A stretch of DNA of 64,000 nucleotides from Dolomedes plantarius (taxonomy: Eukaryota; Arthropoda; Arachnida; Araneae; Dolomedidae), in contig OU015495.1 of the NCBI GenBank assembly GCA_907164885.2, forward strand, positions 100,357,827 through 100,421,826, in the 5' to 3' direction. Every line of letters begins with the position of its first letter. Within the stretch, counting starts at the first letter, position 1. Below are positions 38,034 to 52,344 of this stretch, piece after piece. The notes under the pieces are model-generated. The model saw nothing but the letters and a program-made list of their open reading frames with translations, searched no databases and was not told the origin of the DNA. Made by a program: the position numbers and the translations under genes.

Positions 38034-38150
38034 AATATATATATATATATATATATAATCCCTTAATGGCCGTTCTTACAAAGGGGATATGAAATTTCCC
38101 GTTCTAAAGAGGGAATCGGAAAAATAAGACTTCCCATAAGAATAAGGCCT
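38034..38150 (+). repeat. (TA)n plus dispersed repeat family D, copy 2
   Basis: After (TA)n (38037-38056), the sequence cccttaatggccgttcttac and gagggaatcggaaaaataag is the inverse of 4306-4388. Confidence 0.65.
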
Positions 38151-38490
38151 TTAACTTCACATGCCTTTGCATTTTTACATGTGTATATGTCCGAATTCAG
38201 AAGTGGGTTTGCTTCCTCAGACCCTATATCTGCTGACCCTTTAAATAATAGTCACAGTTCTACCTCGCCCTCTCGCGTTTAATGTTGAAATGTAATATTT
38301 TTCCGAGCCGTTATTCTGGAATGAGCGGATGTGTTTTCGCGCTAATAAACGATGTACTAAGAAGTTTGGCCCGTTTGCATTTAAATCTAATTTTTATTAC
38401 TTTCAGGCTGAGGCTAGCTCGAGCCATGTAAATATGAGCTAGTTTTCCCTTTCAGGTTATAGTTTAAGGACGTGATGTAATGGATATATT
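38151..38490. other. No recognised feature
   Basis: 340 bp without an open frame or repeat partner. Confidence 0.4.
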
Positions 38491-38506
38491 ACACACACAC
38501 ACACAC

Positions 38507-38593
<87 letters not shown>
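38491..38593. repeat. (CA)n-(TA)n microsatellite
   Basis: (AC) at 38491-38507, then (TA)n ending at the left border of the next element. Confidence 0.96.
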
Positions 38594-38596
<3 letters not shown>

Positions 38597-39718
38597 TGAT
38601 TTCCGCTTATAAGAATCACGTTTGTTATTACTGTTTTTGATTCTTATAAGCGGTTGATTCTTATAACCGAAACTTCCCTTTGGACAGGCACACATACACA
38701 AATATATACTTGTACATATATATAAACACACAGGCACATATATACATAATTTACCATTAAATACTCTTTAATTTACGTTATTTATCATTTATTAATATTT
38801 TTTATAATTTTAAAAATACTCAATTTCTAAACAAATACTATGACTCAATTTCTAGACCTATAAGTAACAACACATGATTATAAAATCAACAAGAGGCAGC
38901 TTCTCTTTGACTACACTTTGGAAGAACATCATATCTAATTAACAAGTTCTGTTTTTCAGAAAGACTAAGAGTTTTCCTTGTTTTTATCATATTGAATTCG
39001 ACTATCAAAAAGTTCTAACACTAACTGGCAATTTTGTTAGAAAACTAAAGTGAATACTAGCGACGTATGCTTATTACAGTCTCAGACGAAGATTCACCTT
39101 ATAGCTTACGTTTCACGGTTTGATTCTGAATCAAACCGTGAAACGTTTGATTCAGCATCTAGTTCATCTGATTCAGCAAAATGGATCCGTTTACGTTTCA
39201 CGATTTGAAGTGCTGAATCCACTGTCCCGTTTGCGTAAGTGATGGTGGACACTTCGCGGAAGATTTATGTGTTTCAGGGTCCAGAAATCCACAACCAGGA
39301 AGTAAGTCGTGGGAAAAAAGGAGTGCCTGTCTGGAGAAAAGCGAAATCGGACCCGGGCGGGTTAGATGCCCCTGGGTAAAGCTAATAAGACAGTGTTTAG
39401 CAAAAACATATTAGGAGAAACTCTTATGTTATGTCTAAAGGAATGTATTTTACAACTGTTTTCCACCCCAAAGTTTTATCAATCTTTCTTTTCAAAAACT
39501 TAAGAAAGAATTTCGTACCTTTTGAGAGTTCAAGTGGCATTTTTTGGAAAAATGAAAGGAAGGCGAAGATTGCAAACTGATTCTTATAACCGGTGGATTG
39601 ATTCTTTAAAGCGGAAATTTTAACATGGAAATAATACATTTGTTTTTGTTTTTGCGATATTGATTCTTATAAACGGTTGATTCTTATAACCACTGATCAC
39701 TATAAGCGGTGGTTACTG
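38594..39718. mobile_element. Pogo-like element, family P4, with repeated subterminal motif
   Basis: Starts CAGTGATTTCCGCTTATAAG and ends cttataagcggtggttactg-like (tataagcggtggttactg), flanked by (TA)n on both sides. The motif gattcttataa(g/c)cgg recurs at about 38629, 38646, 39579, 39661 and 39678, clustered near both ends, as expected for transposase-binding subterminal repeats. No transposase domain is readable in 38700-39560. A 39-bp palindrome lies at 39108-39146. Confidence 0.75.
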
Positions 39719-40707
39719 TATATATATATATATATAATGTGTGTACGTGTGTGTGCGTGTATGTTGAAGTTTATACATTTTAAAAACTGTAATATCATAA
39801 GCATAAAAGCTTGGTGTATCTATTTAAAACATTTCCTATTATTATAGGAGTTTCAAAAATATTTTACGATCAACTGGAAAGATAGTTAATATTTTTTTTT
39901 CGTACTTTGTTATACAAATAATATTCAAAATGCACCATGGAATGTCTTCTCTATGTAAAGGTAGGTAGCCATTCAATTTCTGTTGTTAAAATAAATCTTT
40001 CTAATTCAAGAAATCGCCGCATGCGTCATACTTTCTAAAATATAAATTCTGAAATATAGTGTAAGCGTCTGGTTATAAATTTTCGGTGATTCCCGGCGAT
40101 GTTTTTTAGAATCCAATTAATAGCAGCACGCAAAAAGCCTCAGATAAACAACAAAATTTCACACAGCGGCGTATTTTTAGAAACATGATGGATGACACTC
40201 GATTAAAATTTCCTCCGGCTAACTCAATAAAAAAAAATTGAGTTTTCCTTCTTCATCCGCGACACGCATCTTGTGTTTTGCGTCTTTTCAATAGTTCTTC
40301 TTTTCATGATTATGATTTTTTTTTATTTAAGACGGAAATATCTACTAATAAGTTCAATTAATTCGGATTCTGATAAATTGACACTAGCATTATAGTTAAG
40401 TTTACTTAGGACGTATACGGTAATCATTTGGCATGATACTCAGAGTATAGTAAAATTATATTCACTATAATAGTTCATCTTTCTTTTACATTTTTATCCT
40501 ATAAAGAAAGAAACATTTGTAATAGGGATTTTATTTTGTGAGCATACCTATTATCAATACTAACTATCTCTCCAGTCGATCATAAAACATTTTTGAAACT
40601 CCTATAATATTAAAAAATGTGTTAAATAAATACACCAAACTTTTATGCTTATGACATTACAGTGTTTAAAATGTATAAACTTCAACATACGCGCGAACAC
40701 ACACATA

Positions 40708-40710
<3 letters not shown>
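39719..40710. other. (TA)n/(GT)n at 39719-39765, then unassigned DNA
   Basis: No open frame with a domain and no repeat partner seen in the remaining 950 bp. Confidence 0.4.
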
Positions 40711-42429
<1,719 letters not shown>

Positions 42430-42916
42430 TATATATATATTCGACTTTCATATGAATCTTATTATGTAGTATTAACTATTTTTTTTCAGAATTTCATTAC
42501 TAATTACAGTTTAAGTTTTATCTCTATATGCTAGTCATTAAATTAAAATTATGTTGTGTGTTCATTTCTAATGAACATTGTTTATGCTATAAGTCAAATT
42601 TTAAGAACAATTTTCAGACATATCTGTCTTACTTATCGTTTGTGCTTCTGGAAAAGTCCGTCCAATTAGGAAACTGTTACAAAATATCTGCACGAATTCT
42701 TTTCTATTAATATGACCACAAAATTCGATTTCTTCATCGGTGAAATTAAGCGGTGGTCTCTGATTGTTTGATAATATTCATTGTTAGAATGTTACTCACG
42801 CAGAGACTTATATTAATAAATATATGCACACTAAAAACAGGAGAAATTATAAGAAGATTGCCAAAGTATTTGGAGTATCACCAGGGAGATAGAACCAAAA
42901 TTACTTCATTTATTCA

Positions 42917-42917
<1 letters not shown>
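42430..42917. other. Short (TA)n remnant and unassigned DNA
   Basis: The right half of the TA array split by the Tc1 element (42430-42440), then about 470 bp with no recognised gene. Confidence 0.45.

Positions 42918-42962
<45 letters not shown>
42918..42962. repeat. (TA)n microsatellite
   Basis: Pure TA run ending at the border of LTR-like sequence. Confidence 0.95.
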
Positions 42963-43573
<611 letters not shown>

Positions 43574-43574
43574 A

Positions 43575-43818
43575 ATAATCACATTTGGAAATTTTAACAC
43601 AAGGGAATTCATGTGTAGAACTTATGGGAGATGCAAACGGCACGAGGGAGGGATGCAGTTGGGCGAAGTGTTCATCCAGGAAAACGCTGATGATACTTAG
43701 GAGAGTAACACACATGGCGCCAGAGAAGAGGAACACAGCTTTCAGACCATATCCGTGAAATCCCATTTTTATTCCACTATGAAGCATCGCGAAGGCTGCA
43801 GCGGCCACTGGACTTTCC
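43575..43818 (-). CDS. Possible exon of a membrane protein (partial)
   Basis: On the minus strand an acceptor-like cgcctcgtcag ends at 43819, and the frame after it stays open for over 70 codons: ESPVAAAAFAMLHSGIKMGF, then HGYGLKAVFLFSGAMCVTLL, SIISVFLDEHFAQLHPSLVP and FASPISSTHEF. The hydrophobic run AVFLFSGAMCVTLLSIISVF could be a transmembrane helix, and the codons are far less A/T-driven than chance frames here. I see similarity in style to the C-terminal helices of major-facilitator transporters, but that is a guess. The frame then runs into (TG)n. No partner exon is found, so it may be a gene fragment. Confidence 0.3.
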
Positions 43819-44080
43819 CTGACGAGGCGCGGATTACATTACAAGGTGAAGACAGGAGCGGACAGCAGGTCCGACAGCAACGAGAGTTAGACACGAAGAG
43901 AGACGCAGAGTTCACGCAAATAATAAATGAGTGTTTTGCGATATTGACGCCAGAGGACCTAAACTACTTAATTTTTAATTGGGCGACTTTAGATTCGTGG
44001 AGTTCACGTGTCCACTTCAGTTCTCCCGGGGATACTTTATTGCTAGATCCCGCGCTTCTTAGATCTGCGACCTATTGACC
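43819..44080 (+). other. Low-A/T block, LTR or coding fragment
   Basis: The plus frame 43755-44078 ends in EFTQIINECFAILTPEDLNY, then LIFNWATLDSWSSRVHF. The sequence gacgcagagttcacgcaaataataaatgagtg contains aataaa and resembles the R-U5 region of gypsy-type LTRs. I cannot decide between a degenerate retroelement border and a coding fragment. Confidence 0.3.
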
Positions 44081-44400
44081 TGGGTGCAGGATAAGTGGCC
44101 ATAAAGTTCTTGTAAAGTGCGATTTCGACGTTATAGAACCCATAAATCCAGAGTGGTTCGAGGTCTCTTCAAGAATTTTGACATTACACTGACGTTCGGA
44201 ATCTCATAAACTTTGAACACTCATATCTGGGAATGTTACTGATTTCAGATACTTCACATGCCTGCTTAATGATCTTCAGGGCTAATATAAAATATACTTA
44301 CTTTACTTTTAGGTTACAATTTTGGAAGAGGGTTCGTGCTTTATTAACAAGATAATTTAGAGTACGCGGTAAATGTAAATTTAAAAAAGGACGGGATTTC
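44081..44400. other. No recognised feature
   Basis: 320 bp with no open frame or repeat partner seen. Confidence 0.4.
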
Positions 44401-44404
44401 TTGT

Positions 44405-44733
<329 letters not shown>

Positions 44734-44736
<3 letters not shown>

Positions 44737-44965
44737 CAACAAACACAGGACTGACGGCAGCTTATCGGGCCAGTGCTGGAGGCACCGGTTGAACGACAAG
44801 TACGGGAGAATTTTGTCGGGCCACTGGCGGGTTGTTTACGAACCTCCGAAGGGGAAACGCTTTCCGTTTACGTGTTTCAGGGCCTGTTATGGGTTGATAT
44901 GAATCGCACCGAAATCGTTTTCCCTGCATCGTCCCGGAACTGTACCTCCGATTCGTAACCACAAG
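44734..44965 (-). repeat. SINE-like retroposon with (TA)n tail, family S2, copy 1
   Basis: On the minus strand the block ends ggcccgataagctgccgtca, then gtcctgtgtttgttgggt, and runs straight into (TA)n. The last bases tgtgtttgttgggtatata are shared with 56687-57070, and ggcccgat precedes them in both. The bodies differ further upstream. A common 3' end next to a simple-repeat tail is the hallmark of retroposons using one LINE machinery. Confidence 0.6.
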
Positions 44966-45355
44966 TAACAGATATCTGCATCAGAATTATGGATTTGAAA
45001 GGGAAGGCGAAGATTAAATTTAACAGACTTTTCAAAAATATTTATTTCATTGTTGTGAAACTTCTTTTACGCGGAAAATTCCCATAATTTTCCTTGTATG
45101 TAAAGATTGTATTATGTGAAAAGTATTATGTGAAATTGTATAATTGTATTATGTGAAAATTCACATAATTTTCCTTGTATGTAAAGATTGTATTCTGTGT
45201 GTATGTTTTTAACTCCCTAGAAGCTTATAAAAACAGATGAAAATTAGTTTCAATTTTATATATTACTGGAGAAATTAAATATCTACTTAAAAATGGGTCC
45301 TTGTTTCACCACTCTTTATTTATAAGAGAGGAAATAGTGATAAAATTTGTATTTT
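44966..45355. repeat. Short tandem or inverted duplication, otherwise unassigned
   Basis: The phrase ataattttccttgtatgtaa, then agattgtatt, occurs twice (45088 and 45165), and tattatgtgaaa three times between them. No gene. Confidence 0.6.
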
Positions 45356-48128
45356 TTTAAATTTCTTCTATAGTATATTAAAATAATAATATATATTTTT
45401 GTAGATAAAATATTCAAAATATATTTTTCAGGAAATTTACATATTCTAAGTATTTCTAATTGTTAGATGCCATTATAAAACAACTGATTTTGTAGAATTT
45501 TTTCTCGAATTTCATCGTATTAATTTTACAGTAACATATTCTTATAATACAAATTTGAATGAAAGAAAAAGAATTTTAAATTTACAGACCTTAGTTAAAA
45601 TAAACAAATCACACATATTTAGAAAAATATTAATGTAATGTAATGTCAGAGACATAGACAGTAGATGTCATGAGACACCAAAAAATATCAAAAAATAAGA
45701 CCCTTTATCCTCAGTACGTACATTGAAGAATATATATTACATTGTTTTTTTTTGTAATTGAATCAGGATACGAGAAATAATATTTACAATAAGAAAAAAA
45801 AAGGCAAAAAAATTAGTTTAAATAAATGTTAGAAATAAAAAATAAGGCAATTAAGTTTAAAATAATAAGTAAGTTATATTTAATAAATTAAATTGGCAGG
45901 TTTGAACATCCGTGAGTACAGATAACAGAACTACACTTTGCAGGATCGAACCGAGGACTGAAGCATGGGAAGCAAAAACGAACGCCCCACACCAGCATTC
46001 CCTGATAGGGTATCAAGTGTGGAACTTCAATAAGAGGAAACTGCCTCGCATGGAACAGAAAAATAAAGGAAAAATGTTAAACACTATCAGAAACCACACT
46101 ATCAGAATAACACTATCAGAATTAACCTGTGAACAATTAATGGACTGGGTAAGATTTGAAATATTAAGATCGGAACATAAATTTTTAATTTTTAAGTCGC
46201 CGTTCGGTTTTGGGATTTTTTTTCCAAAAAAATTCAATGCGTAAGTAAATTAAGTAATTTTGAAAGGTCCGATATTAATCCAATTGCAGTAATGTTTTCA
46301 GATAAGATTTTGACAAAGTTTCATGAAATTGATTTGGGATATTGAATTTTGACTAGGTTGTACATTTTGTTGAGGGTATCTTTGTACCCTTCCGCCATTA
46401 AAAAAAAAACATGGCTCAGGTTTGGTTTCCCGCCTAACAGGAAATTCATCATTAGCAGCGGGAATTTCTTTCCTCCGGATTACGACAGTTTCCTAGGATA
46501 GAAAATTGGTTTGAGAGATTGATTCGATCATTAATGCTAGTTAAGTTAGAGTCGAGAGCAATTCGCTTTAGACCAACCCAAATTTAAAAAATCACATTAT
46601 GTTCGATTTCGTTCAAAATTACCACATCACATTGCATACCAAGATTATAATATTTTATACATTACATATACAATGTATTTTTCATTTTCATAATAAAACT
46701 AAACTTTTGAATGTAGTTGACTTTTTTATGCGGCCCGCCTGCCTTGAAAAAATTTACCATGTGGCCCAGATGCTGCAAAAGGTTAAACACCCTGCTTTAA
46801 GCTCATCAGCCTGATTCAGAGGTTTAACTTTTTCAGATTTAGGAGTATAATCAAAAGTGGGTGTAGAAGAAAATTTAAACGCACACTTACTGTGCATAAG
46901 ATTAAAAAGTTCTTTGAGATTGGGGATGTTAAACGTTATTTTGAAAAAAAAGAAATTCATGTTTTTCAAAAGTCCATAGTAATCACACATGGTTTCCATT
47001 ACTTATTTCACTGACACATTGAATTGTGTTTTGTTTTGTTTTTTATTATTAAATTTTGGCATTATCTTTTGAGAATGTATTTTCGTTTTTATCAATGCAA
47101 CTCTTGCAGAAGTGCCACGGACGGGTAAGGGTGACTCGGTAACGAATTTAACAATCCTTTCTACTGCTTGTGTGTGACATGGAAAATTGCTGAAGTCAGT
47201 ACGTTGACTCTCCTGATCAGATTATTTTGCTTCCTAGTTTATAATCAGAAATATGCCTCGTTCTGTTACTTTAACATCTTTACGTACAATCATATCAATA
47301 TAATCCTTGGCATAAAAGTTTATACGTTGAACTTAAAACTTTCCAATGCCCCCTTCATTTTTCAGTCCTTGCTTTTAGAATCCGGCGTAATCCAAGCTGT
47401 CTTACGTGGCTGCGATCAACTGATATCATACATAAGAGGAGATTTTCAGAAGCAGCGAAGTACGAATTTCTTTGAATGACTGGGTCAATTACATTTTTAA
47501 GAGTCTGATGGAGGTAACGTGAATAGCTTACAAGTTTCCACAAGTGCTTCGATCCATGGATATAAGATAGTTTCAGCTTTATGTGAAACGAAACAGATGC
47601 ATATACTTACAAAATGTACTCAGTCAGTATTCGGAGATTTTTTTTGCAGTACATTCTGTTCCCACATACAAGTGAAGTATTCGGTTTGCTAATGTAAGCT
47701 ATCATGAATAACAAAGTTTTCCTGGTTTTCTCATAGACAAATCAGAAGAGCACCTTCCAACAGAGATTGCATTAGACATTTCTAACAAATATTTTGGGTC
47801 CACATTTAAATCATCCTTAATTTCTAGTAATGGAATGCCATTTTCAATAGGTGATAATTCAATTACTGGAAGTTCATAGCAGTTTTCTAGTTGTTTACCT
47901 ATTTCTCCTCCAAATTAGGACGTAGGCGCAGTTCATTTCCATGAAATAGACAAATCAACCACTGCAGTGGCCTTCTTAATTCCTTTTCAAAGAAACGAAC
48001 CACACCATTATTCAATCCAGTGTTCACGGCAGTTCCATCCATTCCAATTACAGTAATGTTTAAATTCTGGTTGTTGCCATTGAAAAATGCTATTATGCTA
48101 TCTTATATACATTTTCCAGTGCCAGAAA
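45356..48128 (-). pseudogene. Decayed transposon protein gene, copy P (minus strand)
   Basis: Minus-strand fragments read in order: VIGMDGTAVNTGLNNGVVRF, then FEKELRRPLQWLICLFHGNE (about 48050-47930); ELPVIELSPIENGIPLLEIK, then DDLNVDPKYLLEMSNAI (about 47870-47760); LTLANRILHLYVGTE (about 47690); and SYSRYLHQTLKNVIDPVIQR, then NSYFAASENLLLCMISVDRS (47540-47400). I recognise the order GxDGTxVNTG, RPLQW..C..H.NELPLR, LTTANRILRLYV and DPVIQRNAYFAHPENLLL as a multi-copy, transposon-associated protein common in chelicerate genomes, whose superfamily I cannot name with certainty. Stops and shifts are abundant. The 3' non-coding part reaches about 45356, with at least two later insertions. Confidence 0.7.
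46570..46796. mobile_element. Possible hAT-like MITE fragment inside copy P
   Basis: The plus strand ends tgcggcccgcctgcc...accatgtggcccagatgctg, then caaaaggttaaacaccctg. The complement of this end starts CAGGGTGTTTAACCTTTTGC and is followed by tgggccacat and gcgggccgca. These are typical of hAT MITE ends. It interrupts collinearity between copy P and copy Q. I cannot place the opposite end. Confidence 0.4.
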
Positions 48129-48790
48129 TCTGCTTCTGAAAATCTCGTCCTTTGTATGATATCAGATGATCGCAGTCATGTAAGAGAGAGCTTGGATTAC
48201 CCCGGAATCTAAAGCAAGGGCTGAAAATGAAGGTGGCATCAAAAAGTTTTTATTTCAACGTATAAACTTTGATGCCAAGGATTATATTGATATGATTGAA
48301 TGGAATGGTGTTAAAGTAACATGACTTCCTATGAAGAGGCATATTTCTGATGACAAACAGAAAGCAATTCAATGTGTCAGTGAAATAAGTAAAGCATACC
48401 ATGTATGATTACTATGGACTTTTGAAAAATATGAATGTTTATTTCAAAATAACACTTTGCCTTTAAAGACATTGCATTAATATTTTTCTAAATAAATGTG
48501 ATTTGTTTATATTTTAACTAAGGTCGGTTAATTAAAAATTGTTTTTTTTCATTCCAATGTGTATTATAAGAATATACTACTGCAAAATTAAGATGATGAA
48601 AATTGCGAAATTCTACAAAATCAGTTGTTCTGTAATGACATCTAAAAATTAGAAATACTTAGAAATACCTAAGTTTCCTGTAAAAATATTTTGAATATTT
48701 TATTTACAAAAAATATATATTATTAATTTAATATACCATAAAATAAACAGAAAAAAAGAATTTTATCTCTTTTCACAAAAATATCTATTT
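48129..48790 (+). pseudogene. Second copy of the same transposon 3' part, copy Q (plus strand)
   Basis: The plus strand begins within the gene (ASENLVLCMISDDRSHV-type frame at 48134), continues through frames containing KKFLFQRINFDAKDYIDMIE, and then the non-coding 3' part to about 48790. The blocks match the complement of 47235-47458, 46930-47025 and 45360-45660 in that order. Copy Q therefore lies head-to-head with copy P and shows their uninterrupted arrangement. Confidence 0.75.
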
Positions 48791-48924
48791 TGAAGCACCT
48801 GAAAAATATTTCAGTAGAGCAATAAAATTTTATATTCAATACCAAAAGGCAGCTTTTGAAAGCTATAGCATAATGAAATTTCAAAACATCTTTTTTTTCG
48901 CCTCGTGATACTACAATGCACTAG

Positions 48925-48990
48925 TGTCATCTGATTGGACATTCAGTTGCACGTGATTGAAAAGGCGCCATTAAAGATTGCTTACAAGAC
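48925..48990 (+). promoter_or_regulatory. Candidate TATA-less promoter
   Basis: Between A/T-rich flanks lie gattgg (inverted CCAAT box), gcacgtga (E-box core cacgtg) and aggcgccatt (CGCCAT, a YY1-type core), directly before the proposed first exon donor. The clustering is suggestive only. Confidence 0.3.
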
Positions 48991-49020
48991 AAGTTTGCTG
49001 AAATTAATCCACAAGTAAGT

Positions 49021-51110
49021 TTCATTCGTTAGTCTTAAATTATTGCCTTTAAATTTTATTTAACACCCTTACATAGTGAACATTATTCTATTACTGTTAT
49101 ATGATAGTGTTTTAATCCAAGTTATAATATGAATTGACCGTATTTTAGATCAAATTCTACTGAACTGAGTGTATTGAATTAGCAATACTAATACTTATAT
49201 TAGCAATACTTATGGCATTTACGAGCACTTTCGTATGTATAAATAAAAACATTTTGTTTCGGATTCAGTTCGGATGATTCGTGTTTCAGTTAATATTTTA
49301 GATGGACAAAGGAAGTAAATGGTTTGTTCATCATTATACATTTTCTTTGATAGTTTTCTTCATGTTCAATGTATTGTATGATAAATCAATGAAATATTAG
49401 TTTGATATCTAAATTTTAATAATTATTAAATTATTGCACAATATAATTATGATCCATATGATGTAATTTAATGTAATTGACATTTGTTTCTATGATATTT
49501 TACTCAAAAATTCATTCATTCATTCACTGAATTAGCTCATAAGCCTATAAACAAACATCCCAACTCAAATTAAGAACTCCCCCTTGTCACACACAAGCAG
49601 TTGAGAGGATTGTTAAATTAAAAGAATGTCAAAAGCAACCAATATTACTTGTGGTTATATTATTTATATTAAAAATTGTTGATATATAATGTATATAACT
49701 ATTGAATATATTGATATTTTCAATTATTATTGATATATAAATGCAGTATTCCCTAAAGTAAGAGAAAAATATTTTTCCACACAATTAGTAGCATGAAAAA
49801 AGTTTTAAAATAAATAAGTACAATGAAATTGGTAAAAAAAAAATAACAAAAAAAGACTTAATATGACAGTAGGATGTTCTTAATCTGTTTATAAAATCCA
49901 CTACAATTTCTTTCTAACCTAACTTTTTTTTTCATCAGTTTGTATGAACATTAAAATTTTCTTTTCATGAATGCCTACGAAATCCATGAGATAATCAAAA
50001 CATTTGAACATTTGATGTATTTCATAATACCAGATCTGAAATACTAAAAATTTTTAAAAAAGAGTCAATGGTGCTATAATTTTGACTGCTATCCAAATAC
50101 ATTATTCATTGTTTTAATGGTAATATAGACAGCATTTTATTATTAACCAAAAAAAAAAAGGCTTTTCATTATAGTTCTGAATCAATGATATTTTGTAGTA
50201 TATTATATAGTAAATATTTGAATGCTTAGAATAATTATGTCTATCAAAGTATTCTCTTTAAACATACAGACTTTGTTCCTTTCTCAACCTCCAGTCAACC
50301 AAAGCAGAAAATTATAAAATAAAGAAAGTTACTATTTTTCTTCAAAATATTTATTGCGAATCACTGTACAGGAGCCATGCCATAAGAGAGGGGAAAAAAC
50401 TTTTAAATTACCATATATTAAACCTTTACATAAACATAATATTACTTAACAGATATTCTTAATTGCTTACAATTTCTTATATTACATTACATAGAACTTC
50501 ATCCATAAAACAGCTATACTATTACAATGAAACTTTTTTAAATTTACAACATTATTTATGTTTTTAATATAATATATCCAGCATTGCAAACATTTTGCCT
50601 GTATGTTAACTTGGGCTTTATATTAAGAAACAAAAAATTTAGCATATTATGGATATTTATATACACTTCACAATTCCAACTAAGAAGGTTCAATTTCATG
50701 CTATAATTTTTATAAATTCTAACAGAACTTTATTGATTTTATACTTATAGATCATGCATACTTTTAACACAACAAACCATATAATTCTGATTTATGCCCC
50801 ATCATGTAGTATGCATGAGTGCGTAAAGGATGCAAAATGCTCATGCACATATCAGTATAAATGTGAATATTAATGATTATAATTGTTTATTTTTTGTTAT
50901 TGCTTAATCATATATAGATGCAAAAGGTTATTCCATTTTTCATCCCTAAGTTATTAAATTATTGGTCATTGTGCATTTATATAATTTTATTTCTCAGTTT
51001 CAGCTTTAAAATCTTGAAGAACCCAACAAGGATGAGAACTTTTTAGATAACATCATGTATGTTAGATTGTTATTAAAACTTTAGGTAAACTTTTGTGTCA
51101 TCGGAAAAAT
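49021..51110. other. Large A/T-rich, microsatellite-free interval
   Basis: No repeat partner and no open frame above 60 codons in 2 kb. In the proposed locus it is the first intron. A weaker acceptor tttatttctcag near 51000 could define another exon. Confidence 0.45.
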
Positions 51111-51119
51111 CTTTATTCA

Positions 51120-51790
51120 TACTGTTCAAAATAAATAAGAACTTAGCCCAAAGTTATATGTAAAGGGGTCATATTCCCCTTTTTTATTTTAGTGATAAGC
51201 AAGTTTATAAAGAACTCTACTTTTCAATACTTCTTAGTTTGATAAATCGTTCAATTTTTATTATGACATTATAAGAAAATATTGGTTTCTTTTCAGAATT
51301 TTGAATGTGGAATCTAGCTTAAGATTGCAGTCGTTTTGGAAGACCAAAGCTGACTTGAATTCATAACTTGTAAGTTTGTAACTTTTTTTTTCTCGACATA
51401 TACTTTTGTTTTCAGCAGTAAACTCGTGGCCAAAATTACTGTTTTTAATATTTTTTAGATTTATTTTGAACTTTAATTTAAATATTTCTATGAAAAAACT
51501 ATAAAAATATTTATTAAAGAACTAAAAATTTCAAATTAATTTTTTTAACTTATATGCTAATCTCAACTTTCTCATAAATGTTGGTCTCAATAATTTGTGG
51601 ATTGAATATTAATTTACTTTATTTATTCTTTTTTAACTGTGAAGCTTGTTGTTAAGGTTTTAGGTGAGTGAGAAAGTGCAGTCCAGGGATTTAAGTTAAC
51701 ATGACTCTTGTGAAAGTCTTTTTAACTCTTGCTGAAAAAGAGGTTTATATTATAAAAGTATAAAATGCCAAGGTTTATTTAGAAAATATA
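51120..51790 (+). repeat. Segmental duplication, unit 1 (exon plus flanking introns)
   Basis: Collinear with 52345-53190: tatgtaaaggggtcatattc, gataagcaa, attataagaaaatatt, exon, gtaagtttgt, cagcagtaaactcgtgg, atttgtggattga, gactcttgtgaaagtctttt, and ataaaatgccaagg. Both splice sites are kept in both units. Confidence 0.85.
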
Positions 51791-51899
51791 AAATCTGTTC
51801 ATTTGTAAAATCTTCATTAAAAATGTGAGAATTTCCTCAATAACTGATTTATAAGCTATTTGTTTTCAAGACTTTTAGAGAGTATTTAGTTGTCATGTT

Positions 51900-51950
51900 G
51901 TGCAAAATAAATAAGAACTTACTGGTCCAAAGCATAGATGTGCCCCCCCC
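51900..51950 (+). repeat. Third, truncated copy of the duplication start
   Basis: aaaataaataagaacttact, then ggtccaaagcatagatgtg, matches the beginnings of units 1 and 2 and then breaks off at a C10 run. Confidence 0.6.
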
Positions 51951-52344
51951 CCCTCAACTTAACTTGAAATAAATTAAAATGTTAATAGAAGTTCAGTTAA
52001 ATCAGAAAATTGTAGAAAACTTTTAAGAAAGTTGGTTTTTTCCCATTTTTTTCAAACTGACACTGAAAATACCGATTATGTCTTTAGCCCTAACATAGTT
52101 TTTAACAATGATATGATCCATAACAAAAATTCAATGCTACATTTTTTTTTTTCTTCTTTTATTTATATTACATTTATTTTCCTCATTGTATAACTTTTTG
52201 AATACTACTCAAACCAATTCTATTGTTACTCAATTTCAAAAAATCATATTTCAAATTTTAAGGATCGATCGGTAGTCAATGCGCTGAGAAGGACCCTAGC
52301 TGAATTCAATTTGTATCCGTCCCAAATGTTAGAAGCACGCTATG

